A stretch of 64,000 nt of DNA from Apteryx mantelli (GCF_036417845.1 NC_089985.1:33066583-33130582), one strand, 5' to 3'; numbered from the stretch's first letter, positions 11,101-26,228 are shown. The notes: generated by a model not told the origin, from the sequence alone. Numbers and translations: made by a program.

Positions 11101-14100
11101 AAATGAGTCTTAGGAATAAATTCCAACATTTCTTGGTTTGTCTTCTGCTTGAGACTTTGAAAGAAGAAAAATGACTGCAGAAAGGAGCCGAAGTGATTTG
11201 AGGACTGGAGAAATATACGCTGTAGAGTGAAACGACAAAAGCCTGATTAGTTTTCCAAAATACGATTTGAAAACAGTGTTGGCTTCTGTGCCTCAGCCAA
11301 AACTGAATGAAGTTCTGTGAGTCAATATGGTAAGACTAACCCCAAATGTTCAATAATTATTTCATCTGCTTTAAAGTTTTCAGCATTTTTATTGACATTT
11401 ACTTTGGAGTAATGTATTTTCCATATGTCTGAACCATGACTTATTAATTCAAAAGTAAGTTTTACAAAGGTGAACAATGTGTTATCACTGTGGTATTTAA
11501 AGACACTAGCCAACTTCTCAAAGGCACTGTCACAAATATGCACATAAATGATGCACACCGAGTACTGAGAACAAAGTCCAAGTTGAAATATTTCTCTAAC
11601 AGATTTGAAAGAGGAACTAAAACCTATCTGGAACTCCAATTTTTCACACAAAAAGGGTAAATATTCCTGAGCGAGTTACAACAAGATACTCTGCAATCCT
11701 TTTAGCTAGCTGGTATATCTATATTGTATGGTACATTGTATTAACTCGTGAGACCAGACATGTCAAAAATACTAACATACCAAAGAGATCCTTAGGTGAC
11801 CCTCCTTCTTCTTCCTGTCCCTCCTCAAAAGACAAGTGTAAGATAATGGAATTTCAGAACCTAACTGATCAATTGCCTGTGTTCAAAGTGATAAGACTTA
11901 AATTGTGTGCCATACTAGATAGTCAAAGCAGGTTATCAACTGATAACTAGTTTTACTGCTACCCTAGCAATTACTCATCATTCCCCAAAATGCCCCCCTT
12001 AAAGAAATCTGAGTGGTACTCTACATTCTTACTATAAGATACTCGAAGACATTTTACACATGCATAAATCCAAGCTGAAAAAGAACCTTAAGATGGCATC
12101 TCTCTAAAATGAGATGTTCAAAAGACTGATTTGAATCAATAACACTTACAGTAGCAGTATACATTTGCAGATAATACTGTAATCAAGGACTATGAATATT
12201 TAAGTGATAGCTTAATCATTAGCATCTTCCCCAAGATGATTACTTTAGAAACTTAGTTTAACTGGAAAGGTATTCTCCCCTCTTTGGCTTTTTATATTCA
12301 TAGAGAATATTAGATCATTAAGCTCCAAACTGTTGAGCTATTCCCTGTGTAAAAATAATATCCATATACAGAATTTAAAATATTTTTAAATCACTTTTCA
12401 AATTAGATTGAGATTGGTTGCTGCAACATGAAGAATCTGTGTTTAAAAATAAGGAAGATGATATCAAGTTGGCACCTGCATTCAGTATACAAATTTATAG
12501 TGATTAGTTATGAAATGTACAGGAGTTCCAGGGATAGATATATAATCCTAAGTCCTCATCTAAACCCCTCATAATTGAAAGGGTTCTGAACACTGACAGA
12601 GAAAAGTCACTGTAGGAAAACAACTGACTACAGTAATGTCCCCTTTCTCCTCAGGATTAAAGGTAAGAAAGGGAATGCTGTCAGCATGGTATGTGCTTTT
12701 CCAAGTTAAAGGCTTTTGCCACCAACTGCTCCTGATCAGTAGGTTAGCTAAATGTCCATGACTGATGAAAACTCTGAAGTCAATTGTGTTCTGGTTAACT
12801 GTACAACTTGAGGCATGATCGAAAAAATTAAGGGAAAGAACACAACAACTGAAGTCAGGTGACCATTCATAATTTCTTTAAAAAATATGAAAAGGTAATT
12901 ACTTAAGAAAGGCAGTTTAGCTTATTGTACGAACACAAGATATTTCTGGTTACTTACTGGACTGTATTCTGATGAGTTCCTTCTTCAACAAGATGAATAC
13001 TGTCTACAAAACTGGGCATGTCCACAACCTTTAAAGAAGAAGCAATACTTGTATTACTTGCATCTTGCTCAGCATTAATTGAAATGCTTATATCTTCCTT
13101 AGAAATTTCTGCATCTTCTTTCTTCCCTTGTGGTATGGACTCTTCTTGTTTTTCAGAGGGTGTATTCCAAAATAAGCTAGCACCTAGAAGAGAGTAATTA
13201 GTGATTTACCATTTAGGAAAGTCATTATCTTCTGAGATACTTTGGCTTCCCCAAACTAGAGGGATCATTTCCTCACATTCAGTCTATTTTTCACCATTTT
13301 AGAAGTGCTTTAAGGTTTAGAACAGCCAAGAGTTGCCAAAACAACATTCACGTGCTAGTGTCTTCCAAAGCATGCATTTAAAAAAACTGACTGAATTGAA
13401 CTATTTTATACTTGCATTCGACCTCGATCCAGTTTGAAGAGGAAATTTCCTCTAGATTAACCACATCTTCCAAAGGCTTAACAAACTGATACATTAATAT
13501 GTAGCCAGTCACAGCTGCATAACTTTCTAAAATTAAGGAGAATTCAGTCTGCTTCCCTCCCCAAAATAAATACATCATGATTTACAGAAAACACATTATC
13601 AATAACACATTTAATAGAATATCAGATAGGATGAAAACTACCACTTTTGAAAATATTGTATTAATTACAAAAATAGTTTGGGCTTTTTCCTTCAAATAAG
13701 TCACAATTTAAAATACAAAACCTTGCTGAAGCTATCAGGAAAAAAGTCCTCCAGCAACAGCAGTCACTGGCATTGCAGTCCAAAAGTCAAAAGCAGCTCC
13801 AGCCTCAACTTGCAAACACTAGCTAAAAAACTTCCGAGACATTCCAGGTTTTTTTGGCACCTAGACAGATGTTTGTGTGTGTTAAGCATTTCTGCAAAAC
13901 ATTTCTTCCACATGCAAAAAAAAGCAACATCCAGAAAGTGATGCAAGTCTATTCTTTAAGAACAGTATTACCTGTGCTCACAGCAATGCTCACACTTTTT
14001 CTCATGTGCAAATCCGGTGCAGACTGCGTTTCCATAGTAACTAATTCCACTTGCTTCTCAGGCTGCAGAGCATTGCTAGCTGTAGCTGCTTCAGAGGAAC

Positions 14101-17100
14101 AAGCCTGAGCTTCCAATAAGCGTTGGATCTGTAACAGTCATCAGAATGGTATAATTTGTACAGTAAAATATAATAAAGTATAATAGGCAACACTGAATTA
14201 TTAAATTTGCCTTCTCTAAGATCTGGATTCAAATTCAGACTGCACTGCCACAGAAGTCTGATAACATTCCAGTTCTCAGTAGTGCATGCAGCATGAATCA
14301 AAATATTAATTTTGATGTTGGCAAAGCTAGCAAATAAAAGGTTTTATGCATACTGGCAGAATACACAAAGACAACTCAAAGCCTATTTGCACTACACTTG
14401 CTGAAAGTATTCTTTTTTTGTCCTTTTCATTCACATACAAGGCCTATTACTCACTTAAGAGCCAAGCATTTTGTTCACCAACTGTCCTTACTCCACGCTA
14501 GATCAACTTGGTTTTAATTACAAAATTAAGCACTTGAACAACAAAATTATGGTTGCCCAGGCAATCTTAACTCTACTCTGTCTGCACCTACCCCGTTCAC
14601 TGATTAATTCACAATATTTCTCCATGGCACTGTAACAGTAAAGACTATTAATGCATTTACACAATAAAGAGGAGGGGTTTCCCCCCCTCACTCACAACCC
14701 ATGTTTTGAGAGCTTGATTTTACATACAGGAAATCTATTTAAAGCATATTTCAGTTGCAATGTTCTAGTTTAAAGCAGGAAAAACATGTACTGTATGCAA
14801 TTGCACCAACTTTCCTATTCCTATCAGTCATCACCAGCAACAAGGTTTAAATTCTGGATCTTCAGCCCCAAATCATACCCTGCGAAATACAGGGCCAGCA
14901 GTGTAAAAGGTTACTATTTTGAATGAACTTAATCTGGTATTCAAATAGAACCTACTGGGACAACCCAAAACCAGTTTTCTAGCCCCGCAACAAATACCTG
15001 ACAAATATTGCCAGTCTGCTGCAGAGAGACTATTAAAGTTTTCTAAGAAATAGCCTTAAAAGCCCAGGAAGCTGCAGGCTTGAAGGTGGACAAAGTAGCA
15101 TGCTAGTACACACTGTGCTTTACCTGTATACTTGCAATAATTCCAAAGTTTATGGACCAAGCAGTAAAGTTGTTTTTAGACAGAAATATAATCAACTTAG
15201 ATTACAGAATAGTCTGCTAAAATGGAAATAATCATGTTATAGAATTATAGCAAAAAATGCAAGAATCTAATTATGAAAGAGTTAAGTCATTTTCATTTGT
15301 TTTAAGGGACAGTTAGTGTTAACCAGGACCCCCCAAACTGGTCCTGGTCTTGCAGGCTCTTTTGTCCCCAGGAGAATAGCTAACAGTTAATTTTCTTAAT
15401 TCCTCTATGAGGAGAGAGAGGGGAAGGATTTCAAAGCATATTTAAACACTAGGAGGGCAGAGGAGAAAGCAGCCATTTCAACAAACCTGAGCTTGAAGCA
15501 ATTTTAGTTGTCTATCTTGTTCTGTAAGAACCCGGTAAGCATCTGGAGATAATCCCATCATTCCATTATCTGATCCTGTTTTAGAAGCAGGCATGTGTGT
15601 GCACAGTGAATGTGCTGCACAAAACTGCAGACTACAGGGGCTTGCACTTGAAGGAAGCCTTACTCCAGGCGATAAGCTATTATCAAGAGAACAGTTCCCC
15701 ATTTTCCCATGATATCCCAAGCTTATAGGGCTACTTGTGGTATATCCTGTATTGCAGCAAATATTTGGACAAATGATATTTTGATGGAACGCTGCACATG
15801 GATTCTCTTGAGCCGCCTCTGACTGGATTTCTGCTCCTTGTTTGGGGCTCATTTTTCCCATTCGTTGCCATGAATTTATTGGATTACATTGGACCGGACC
15901 AAGAAACTGACAACTGCATGCACTGGCTGGACAACAAGATGGCACCTGAACAGGCACCTGCAGTTCTGATGGTCTTCTGCAGTTCTGTGGTGAAAAAGCT
16001 GGGCTGCGGAGGAATGGTTGTGCAACACAAGGAAGCTGCTTGGAATTGGATACTGAGGTTCTTCTAACAGGAGACTCTTCCTGCTGTGTGACTCCATCAG
16101 GATTTAACACAAGTCTTTCTGACAGCCTCTTGGGATGATGCACAGATGTATCTGGGGAAGGCCCACTACAGGGGGTGGAAGGAGAAGAGGAAGAAGATCC
16201 AGAACATTTTCTTGTTTGAGGACCAACTTTCCTACAGTGAGACTGTTGCTGTAGTTGAGTTTGCTTTCCCCTGGAAGCCTTTGAAGTTGCAATTTTCTGG
16301 CTTAAATGGCTTGGTAGCTGCCTCAAAGGGGAATCTCCTGTATTAGCTGCAAAGTTTTGTTTGTCATCAGAGCACTGAGCAGGGTAATACGTAGATCCCA
16401 AAGGCCATTTCTTTTTTATAGATGGATGTAGCACAGAGGGTAGACTTTTAGCATTTGAAGTGCCCACAGTTTTAGGCAACTGTCCTGATTCTATGAAGCT
16501 CCCATCCAAAACAAGGGAGAGTTCAGGAACTGAAGGAAAGATCCTAGTAACCTAGAGGGATGATGACAGAAGGAAGTTTTAAACCACTTGAATTCTGCCT
16601 TTCTGCTCTTCATATGCAGAATTTTCTAGTGTCTGTCAAAACGTTTTCATTTAAAAATCAACATAATTGCCTGATACCAGCTCCAAACTCATAACACAAA
16701 ATAATTTTCTAAATATTGGAGAAACCAGAACCATAAAAAAATAGCAATAAGACCTCTAGGATCATCCTTAGAATGACTTTCATATGGAATAACAGCCATG
16801 CCTACCCAATTAATGCTCTTTCCCTTGTTGTCCTAGAGGGTATTTCAGAGTATGGATTTTTCCCCTTCAGGAAGGGAACTACATGCTCCTTGTTACTATT
16901 GTTTACCCAAATAAATAGCAGCACCCTTTAAGTCTCCAGTCAATGTAGGTCTAGGAGGATATAACAATTGCGAATTATCAAACGTGCTTTGTTGCAGATA
17001 ATTTATGTTTAGACGCACTCCAGTAAAACAGGATAAACTAGAGGATGTTTTTTCTACCCAGAAACATGCAAGGATGTTTGCTGCCTCTTTCTTTGCCAAA

Positions 17101-20100
17101 GACACTGCAGCTTTCCTTTGTAACTGGTAGCAAGAGTCCCACAATAGAACCTGCTATCTCTGTTCTCAAACGCTGGCACACGTAAGAATTAAGATGTCTA
17201 TACTGCTGGCTCAAAGGCAGGTTGACTAAGCAGGAGTTGGGATTTTTGGGTCCATTTCTTCAGTTCTGTTTTCTACCTGCTAACACTAACTTTTTACTTC
17301 TCAAATTTTATATTCTCCTACCTCCTTACACCTAGACAGCAAAACTTTTTTCATTACACCTTAAGATCTGAAAAGGCTAGAGGAATTATTTACTTAAGTT
17401 ACCTGTTGACTCACTGGATGAGGACTTGGAATTGGTCTGGGGGACAAATCCTCATCTTCTACACCAGAGTCATGGTCACTTGCTGACAGCTTACTTGGTG
17501 AAGAGCCTTGGGGAGGACTAAAAAACAATATATGTCAAAACAAAAACTTTTGCATGTCAGATTTGACAGCTGTAATATGAACCTTCACATTTTTTTTTAC
17601 CACAAAGTCTACAGTGCAGTAGCAGGACCATTTTTTGAAGAAGCAGTTGTTATACATCTCTTTCATAGTTAGAGCTGTTTGCCATATGACACTCCCTGAC
17701 TAAAGCCAAACAGTGAAAATTGAAATTTTTTAGGCAAAAAGATACTAACCCTACCTGCCAGCCTCCAAACATATATGCCCTTCAAATGTCAGTAACACTG
17801 AAGCAGTGATTTATGTTAAAGACAAAAAGTGCTAAGGTAAAGATTGTGATACTGCTTAAAGGAGAATAAAGGCCATCTTATAGCCATATGCGCAAACTTG
17901 GTGGATAAGGTAGTTTCCAAAATAACCCTTAAGTTTCAACCTACACAGGTCTCAGCTCTGAAAAAACAGAAGGAAAAATATTTTTAACCAGCTTAGGCAG
18001 ACTGCAATTAGAGATTTGCTTCAAAGGAAGGATCTCACAGAAAGCTTCACAGAGTGAATTTAAGCTCCATCAGTAAAGTCTTTTTAGAAAGATGCACTGC
18101 AGGAATTGCAACCATGAATAAAGAGTAGAACCCCTAGCAGTTTCTCTAGAAATTTGGTCAACTTGACAATCTTAGTTGAAGAACATTAAACAAAGGCCCA
18201 TTCACAGATTTTCATGCCAGAGAAGATCACTGTAGTCGCAGCTAAACTGACATGGTGCACAGCAGAGGCCAAATACTTTATTTTTGGTGTATAAATGATC
18301 AGAAAGATTTACCTTCTAATAGGAAGTTTCTTGCAGATCCTACTGAAGAACTCAGTTTCTGCATTTTGTTTCTCTGCACTCAGCTCAAACTGGATAGGAC
18401 TCTTGTCTGAAGGTTCAACATTCTGAAATGAAATTCGCTGTTTATAAAGCATGCAATATTCAGTTTTTGACCACTGAGGTACTACTCAAAGGAACAGTTT
18501 TAGGAAAGCTTATATTTGATTATTTGTTGCCTGTCCTCTGCTTTCAATTCTCAATTCTTTCACCACTACAGGGAGGCAGGCAACTTCCCTTCCTGTTTCA
18601 CATTGCTCCCCCTGCTACCCTGTAAAGCTGTTGGCCTAATTATAACCATGAGCAGATGCTTCCTTGCTGTAACTGCTTAGTTACTTCTTCCACAAACCTT
18701 CACCATTATAGCAACTGTTCTACTTTACTGCTGCAGACACCACAGCCGGGAGGGATTTGGAGACTATAGAAGCTCATCTCTGTTACTAAGAACCTTGTGA
18801 GTCTCAGGAAGCCAAGCTGAACCTAGGTTACCTGGGGAAGGCAGTCCTGAATATGACAAGGTGTTTGGGAAGGGAACATGAAGCAGAACAGCACAGGACA
18901 CTACTCTAGCTGCTACTCTACCAGAACACAGGAGCATATATTGAACAGTCTAACAATTCAAATTCAGGTTCTGCCCAACCTAGAAAAGCATTTAAGCAAC
19001 AGATTCCCTAAAATTTCTCAGATGTTACGTGCACTTCTCAGGCTAAGTATCAATGAAATGCTTTCAAAGAGTTACTTTGTGCAAAGATAAAATTGTTCTT
19101 GCTTTGTTACAGTAGCACAGCAAGAGATCTGCAGATTAGTAACCACCCAATTCCCTTTTGCATTCAATTTCCAGGAAAGCACAACTACCTAGGGTTGCTC
19201 TCCGGAAAGAAATAGCCAGTAAGCACACAGTATAGCAGACTCACAAATACTATAAGAAATCAGAATTTCTGCTGAGAAAACCAGAAGGTCACTAAGAAGG
19301 AGTACTATCAAAGTTGAACAAAGCATGCTGCATTTTAAAAGACAAATTCTTAATGCTATTAGAAAAATAAGCAATTGTGGACTTTGGATGTCATCCCTCA
19401 ATTTGAGACAAACCCTGAATTTACAGTAACTGTTGCAAAAACTTTAGCTTTGTAGAGCTACATCATTTTCAAACACTGTAGTTTTGTTTGGGTCACATTA
19501 ATGTGACTTCTTCTGTAAGTACCTAAAAATTGAATTTTAATGTAAACTACCACAATGCAGTAGGAAACCAAGCCACTTACTTTGTAGAGGTGTACTGTTT
19601 CATTGCAAGTTAAGAGCTGAAACCCTAGTTCAGTCTGTCCACTGCATGGAACGCACTCATAAAATTCTGGTTCCTTGTGTGTCAACGAATAAAGCACAAC
19701 AAGAAAACTCCCAGATTCTGAAAAAACCCTAAAATTAAAGAAAACAAAAAACATACATATTTAAAAAAAAATCTTATTAAACAACAGGGAGGTGGTCCTT
19801 AGTTTCTCAATATATCAGGCACAACTATCACAGTTTAGCAAACTGATGAGTCACCATTTGCATTTTGAGCTGTACTGAGCTATAGAAAGTAGTTGACTAT
19901 GACTGCTGCCATATATAAGAATTAACGCAAAGTACAGAAATAGTGAAAATGATTTTTCTAGATCCTTTAGGATCACTTAGTACTTTAAATGAATTCCTGG
20001 AAGGCTTCAATCTATTATTGTATAGACAAAAGCATCCATTTTTCTAACAGATTGTGTAAAAATGATATTGTGATTATTTGATAATTCAACAGAAGTCATA

Positions 20101-23100
20101 TCTTAAAGACACTTAGTGTTTCAGTTATCCTTAAATATTCAATGTTCTTCGATTTTAAAAGAAAACAAAAAGAAATATTTAGGAGAATTATACTGAAGTG
20201 TTTTCTACAGGTACAAAACAGTGAGTAAAGGCATTCAATATTTAAAACAAAAAAAGATCAAGAACAATGAAAACAGCAATGTGGATTTCCAGAAAAAGGT
20301 ACTACTACTTTCAGAGTAATTTTTCTTTTTTTAGCATTTGTAATGTGCTTTTTGTTAAAAATTATATCTGTGATAGAGAAAGCAGTAAGAACAAGATGCT
20401 TGAAAAGCACATTCACACACAACTTAAATTATTCTTACATCTTAAGAATTAAAAATTTATGACACAGATTAAAGAGTCTGCACAGAGGTTAATTCTGTTT
20501 GCATGGTTCACTGAATCAGCCTAATCCACTTCCAAGATGGCATCAGTGAAAGTTAATGAGTCAAGCATCTAACTTGCCTGTCTCAATCATACAATCTAAT
20601 TGGGCCCTTATCTGCATTTTAGGGTAGTTAAATTCTTCAGGGAAAAAAATCTGTTCAGTAATTACAAACATGCATTCAAATGTAGTTAACATTTTTATTT
20701 CATAATTTAAAAGCAAGCATGGTTGACCAGGAATTTTAATATATCAGCATATATGAAAATTTTATTTACCTGAAGAACAGTTTTAAACCACAGTTAAACA
20801 CTAACTCCTTTACAGAATCTCACAAATGTTACAAGTGAAAAGATGTAGAAAATGAAGAATTATTTACTAATATAACAAAGCTAAAATCACAAGCTACATA
20901 AATACAATACTTAGCAAGTATTAACAAGACAACATTAGCTGCAAATCCATATACTTCATTGGTTAGATACCAACCAGTGAGAAAACCTCTGTCAAAGAAA
21001 GCACTCATGAGAAAAGTTCAAACCCCAAACCAATGCCCCCCCACCCCACCTTCCCCCCATATAAACTGAGGTTTCCTACTTGCTGATTCTTATCATTAAA
21101 GTCACAGCATTTTAGTTTAAATACTAATACTTACTCTCTTCAGTCTTTGGAACATTAGCACAGCTTTCTAACACTTTGTAGTTTTACTTTTCAGAAAATT
21201 AGTGATGGGGAAGACAGACAGAAAGAACAATTAAAACAGATAATCCTATTTCCTATTTAACACAGGAATCACAGAATTCCCCCAAATATCCTTGAACAGA
21301 GCCAATATTGCATCAGGCATGTGCATGAGTTTGTGGGGGATACATTTAAGCAGTCAGTAGTTTGTTTCGTAGATCAAAGTCACTTGCCTTTCCTGAATTG
21401 AAGAGCTGAATAAATACCGCAAGCAACAGGCCCAGACTTGAGGACTACAGATATGGGTAACTCCACTCAGCCAACTAAAAGTAAGAAGAAATATCCAATT
21501 AGAGAGTTACATTACCAAGCTTCCACTGTGTACTCATTCAAATACATCTCAAATCAATAGGTGCATTAAGCTAAAACTGCACAAACATTGCCACTTACAC
21601 TCCAACTAATGGTAGAGCATAAGCCTTGGGATCAGACTCAAGCAGCAAAAGTAGTTTTCGTGTCTGGTCCATAGTAAGGTAGCTGAAACAAAGCAGAAAT
21701 TTGTTGTTGTTGTTGTTTTTAATAGTTTAGTATTTTAGAGCTCAAATAGCTTTTTAGAAAAAAACTGCAAGACAAATGCATTTTTAGAAAATACTGCAAG
21801 AAAAGTTTGTAAACAATAAAATTCAGACCATTCCTCCACACTTACAGGAACTCTTCAGCTTTTCATCAATTCCCTACATATCAAAGCATTATTATGTACA
21901 TTTACTTAATATTCCACTAGTGCCAATGAATCCAGAAGTGAAGTCATGTTAAATTTGAAGAGTAACTTTCAGAGAGGGATTCACAAGGTCCCTCTCCAAA
22001 TAAAGTGGTAGTCAAGTGCTTAAAGTGCTTAAAATTACTTCACTGATCTATACTTCAGTTCATCCTATTGGTAATCAGTCAGAAGGAGGATTTCCCCAAC
22101 ACCACCTTATAAGCATGATAAGGACAGTAAGTTATTTTTATTAGCATTCACCTAATTTTCATTTTAGGGACAGCACTGATGTTGTTTAAAAAGCTGGAGG
22201 CTCTTATAGTTATTTTGTTAGCTAAAAGCATCTTATTCCCCTCACCTGTCCCACACAGGAAGGTCCTTCTACTGAAGTCAAAAGCACGAACTCCTGCTGA
22301 ACAGTTCAAGATTTTTGCACTATCCCTTTTCCTGTTTCTGTATTAAATTTTTCTAGGTATTAGAAATTATGCTCTTTTAATTTCAGTTAGTTTATTAAAA
22401 AGCAAAGCACTGGTTGAGATCTCTCCCTCTCTGGTTTTAAGAAATGCAACCAAATGGCACACAACTTTGATAGTTTTAGCATTAACCTTTACTTACCCAC
22501 ATTTGTAAGTTCCTTGAATTTGTGCAATATTCATAGGACTATTCAAGTTTCTTGCTAAGGCTGTGGGAATAATTGGGACAGGCTTCATAGGGGTATATTC
22601 TAAGATATTTGCTGCAGTAATAGAAGCCCAATGAAAATTAAAATTTAGATTATCCAGGTTTTCTGTGAAAACAATGTGAGCTCTAATGATGAGCAGTTTA
22701 GAAAGATCCAATGAGTCTTTACTGCACAGACTGTGCTGCAGACCCTAGAAGTTGGAGGGGAGGAAAAAAAAAAAGTTAAACAGACTTGGTTTCATATCAC
22801 TACCACAACACAATTTGTATTACAGTGGAAACTTAAATCATCCATCATAGCTAGTATTGCAATAGGCACTGTGTTAAAAAATTAATCCAGGTCTCAAAAG
22901 TTGATAGCTATGCTGAATACAATGAGTAATAATGTAAAATAGATCCAAAATTATTAAACTTTGCATATATTAGCACTGCTTTATTCGACAAATATATTTG
23001 AAAACATGAGGTTACTCAAATTAAATAGAAACTAATAAAATAACAGGCAACTAAAAGGTTCAAGGTGATGTGTTAAAACTTACTTGCATTCAATAAATTT

Positions 23101-26100
23101 GTATCTTAAATGTGGGTGTATCATGAGAAATCTTAGATGGAAAGCAAGACTCAATTTATATTATAAAAATATACACAACAATAACTATAGGTAAATGTTT
23201 ATAGGAGTGGAAGGTGTATTTACTAGACTGTACATCTACAACAGAGTACAGAAGAAACAGATATATGCTTCAGCTATATCTACTAGCCTACATGGATAAA
23301 CATTTTCTTGCAAGCCACTTGCCTAGCAATACTTTTTACCAACTGTTTGTACAAACACTGCAACTCCTTCATGATGCATTTAAAAGAAAAAGCTGCTTTT
23401 TCTGCTTTAAGTTTGTTGCTACCACAGTTGTGTTGCTCATTTTGGTGGTCAGACCAGCTGGAAAACTATGGCCAGAGAGCAAGTTTTTAGTTTGAGATTC
23501 AAGAGTGTGATCCTTAAATGTGTGAAGGTTACTCATTTTAATAGTTTCCAGTACGATCTTTAATGACAACCAAGCAGCTCATTTCATGCAACCAGGTAAA
23601 GTCTTCCTTCAGCCAAATCCAGTACCTGGATTTGTTTTCAGTTGATGGGGGCAGGGAGGGGGGAATCAAACCCTGTGCACTGTCCAATCTATCTGTAAGA
23701 CAGTTTATTTAAGGGATCCAGAAGTTGCCAGGCTTACCTTAAAAGCCAAACTGATATCTTCAGCACTATGCACTATAATGTCATCTGAAGAAGGTCCCCA
23801 AGAATTAATTGTACATGGAATCAAAAAGTCTCCAGGAAGAGAAGCAGTTGGAATTTTGCCTGATCCACCAGCAACTTCTCGACCAGGATCAAAACGGTCT
23901 ATCGTTACCATTATGCCTTCCCCATCTGGAAAGAAAAAAATCATACCAAAATTCCTGTCTGACCAAATGTAAAACATTATCTAAAGATCAGTAACTTAGT
24001 CTACTTGATAAAGGCTTGCTAACCACCCAGTATTGTCTGTCTGCCTGATTTTTTGAAAAGTTACCTTCATCCACTGCAAGAGTCCCAAGCAAAAAACAGG
24101 AAAATAATTGCTTTTCATTCTGCTTAGCATGACGATAGGCAAGACGCAGGGTCTTCTCCATTATAGATAATTTTGGGTTTCTAAGAAAAGACAATGAGCA
24201 AGTTTAACACCCAAATTATTTACAGTTTTGTTTCTTTTTTTACAAAAAAGTGTTTTATATATTACAAGAGCTTCCAGGCCTTTTATTGTCTTATAAAAAT
24301 AAAATATATAGAAACAGCCCAAAGTGCTTAACAGCAGAAAGGGAAAAATTAGCAACATTGTATAAAACTTTAATGGAATTTTATCTGGTGTTCTGTGTAT
24401 GTCCTTAATCATTCATGTTTAAGAAAAACATATTTTAACTGGAGTGGCTACACAGAATGCACTGCAAGACCATTCCCCAAAAAGAAAATTTTGGGTTGAC
24501 TAGCCAAGCAAACAAAGGGGAAATAATTCTTTCTGTGCAGAATAAATGAGGAGGAGAGAGAAGAACTTTTTCAGCTAAAGGGCAACATTGTTACAAAAAC
24601 AAATAGAGATTAACAACTATGAATTATTTCAATAGAAGAAGGAAGAAGTTAGAAACACTAAGATCAAAACACACAACATTTAAATAGTCTCTTAAATTAA
24701 AACAACGGAATGGTCTAAAAAGCTTAACTAATTTTGACATGGAGTTTTCATTTTAGCCCAGTACTTAGTATAGATGCTTAAAAGAGCAAAGACTGGGCTC
24801 AATAACACATGAAGGTACACCTGGAGAAAAATAGATAATTACCAACATTTTTAAGTTAGTAAAAAATTAGTGACTAAGTTTGAAATCTAGTGCAGTTAAT
24901 ATATTGAATTTATTTTAGCTTGATGTAGCTTATTGATTTTGACTTCTGGAGAGGTCAAAGTTGAAAGAGTGAAGCTACCAGCCTACACGAATACTGCAAT
25001 GATGACTTAAATCCTGCCTGGTTGAGAATAACCAAGTGAAGTGCCTTTATAAAAATAAAAAATCATGATGACTATATTAAAACTGTCAGAGAGAGGATTA
25101 TCAGGAAACATCCTCTAAAAAAGAAAAAAACTCAAATCACCAGGGCTGAAAATTAGACAACTGACCAGCAACAATGCCCATAGACTTTGCATGCTGTGCC
25201 TCACTGTCAAAACTTGGGGGCATGGGGGAGGAATTCAGCACCAAGGGCTTAATTTACATTCAGAGAACATTATGTGGCAAGGACATGCAGAGACCCTCTG
25301 ATTTCTATGTAAAATCTAAAGGCTACCCACCTCTCAGTCAGTACTATCTATTGCTACAGAAATTAAATGTTTTATGTTCTTCCCCTACTCACAATGATAT
25401 TCATAGATGTGCTTTAATACCTATAATAAGATTTTTACAACATCTATATGTAAATTATCCCTAAGTAATAAGGATCAGTTTTTACTCTCCACTTGTTTTA
25501 TAAGTCAGGTTTGGTATTCCTTGCCCTAAAAATTCACAAGTGCTTCAGATTTGCATCTAGATTCATTCCAAATAAAAGAAATCAGAACTTTCAGTACTTA
25601 ATCCAGATGTCTGAGTCAAATAAAATATTTAGTTTTAAGTTTTACTTGAAGCATGCTATTTGTATCCAACTGTCATAAACATTCCTGCTCATAGACATGG
25701 AAAAGCAGACTAAGAAAACAAGTATGCATTTACTTTTACACCTTTCCATTTGGGAAGGGAACTGAAAGAAATTGCAAGTTACTTCGGCATGAGGCACCTC
25801 AAACTCAATTGACTGTGATATACCACCAAAAGTGCAACCCTCAAATATTTCCAATGAAAAGCCCTATATACATACTCATGAACACACTGGCTGTTGCTTT
25901 TCCCTTTATGTCCCATACACCAGACTCAAAAGAGAAAAATAAACTATGAATCATAACATTCTTGATTTAACCACTAGTTGCCTTAAAAAGCTATTTATAC
26001 CTGTAATAGCTGATATGTGAACCAATGACATCTCCCATAGGGAATGGGTCCCAAAGTGCACACTTTGACAAAGGAAAACTGAAAGGGACCATTCTTTCTG

Positions 26101-26108
26101 GAACAAAT
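8155..26108 (-). CDS. STIL: STIL centriolar assembly protein, 15 coding exons
   Basis: STIL (SIL; family of fly Ana2) is recruited by PLK4, binds SAS-6 and CPAP, and builds the procentriole cartwheel. Exons, high to low: 26108-26001, 24180-24065, 23925-23738, 22744-22497, 21682-21599, 21474-21388, 19728-19581, 18422-18313, 17517-17403, 16551-15487, 14128-13972, 13183-12958, 10995-10806, 10168-9915, 8983-8155 (TGA at 8157-8155). All phases join. From the ATG at 26092-26090 this gives 1302 aa, close to the human length of about 1287. Landmarks: [12 protein letters not shown] and [12 protein letters not shown]-like N-terminal core; DSG motif at about 374-376; CPAP-binding PRPIPSPHP at about 384-392; PLK4-binding coiled coil ([17 protein letters not shown]) at about 735-760; STAN motif ([17 protein letters not shown]...[12 protein letters not shown]) from about 1030; C-terminus LRQLPKLF. 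The short N-terminal coding exon known in human was not found, so the true start is uncertain. One intron uses a GC donor. Confidence 0.97.
15487..16551 (-). CDS. STIL: STIL large central exon (1065 nt)
   Basis: This single exon encodes about residues 397-751 with no frame change: 355 codons bounded by TCTAG at its 5' side and CAG|GTTTGT at its 3' side. It begins [17 protein letters not shown] and ends in the coiled coil [10 protein letters not shown], which continues into the next exon as IQRLLEAQ. The middle is Ser/Pro/Gln/Cys-rich and probably disordered, the fastest-evolving part of the protein. Plus-strand open frames over it are shadows. Confidence 0.95.
21386..21387 (-). other. STIL: Non-canonical GC splice donor in STIL
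   Basis: The minus strand reads GAAAG|GCAAGTG after the exon ending at 21388. The next exon (19728) begins GGTTTTTTC after a TTTTAG acceptor. Joining AG+G restores the conserved QERVFSESG reading. The remainder of the donor matches the GC-AG consensus AG|GCAAGT exactly. No nearby GT gives a compatible frame. Confidence 0.85.
21701..21720. repeat. TTG microsatellite in a STIL intron
   Basis: Five tandem TTG units followed by a T-run, in the intron upstream (in transcript sense) of the STIL exon that starts at 21682. Confidence 0.8.
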
Positions 26109-26228
26109 CTGGGGAGAAGACAGCAAAGAGAAGAAAGGAAAATGGATTTAGCTTAATACTTTAATATAGCATTTATCAAAATGGGCAAAGGAGTAAGCCA
26201 ATAATAAAAACAAATAGGCTACATAAGG

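Noticed and set aside
15798-16067. Plus-strand 89-codon frame
   Set aside because: Antisense to the large STIL exon, which is in the correct frame and joins its neighbours.
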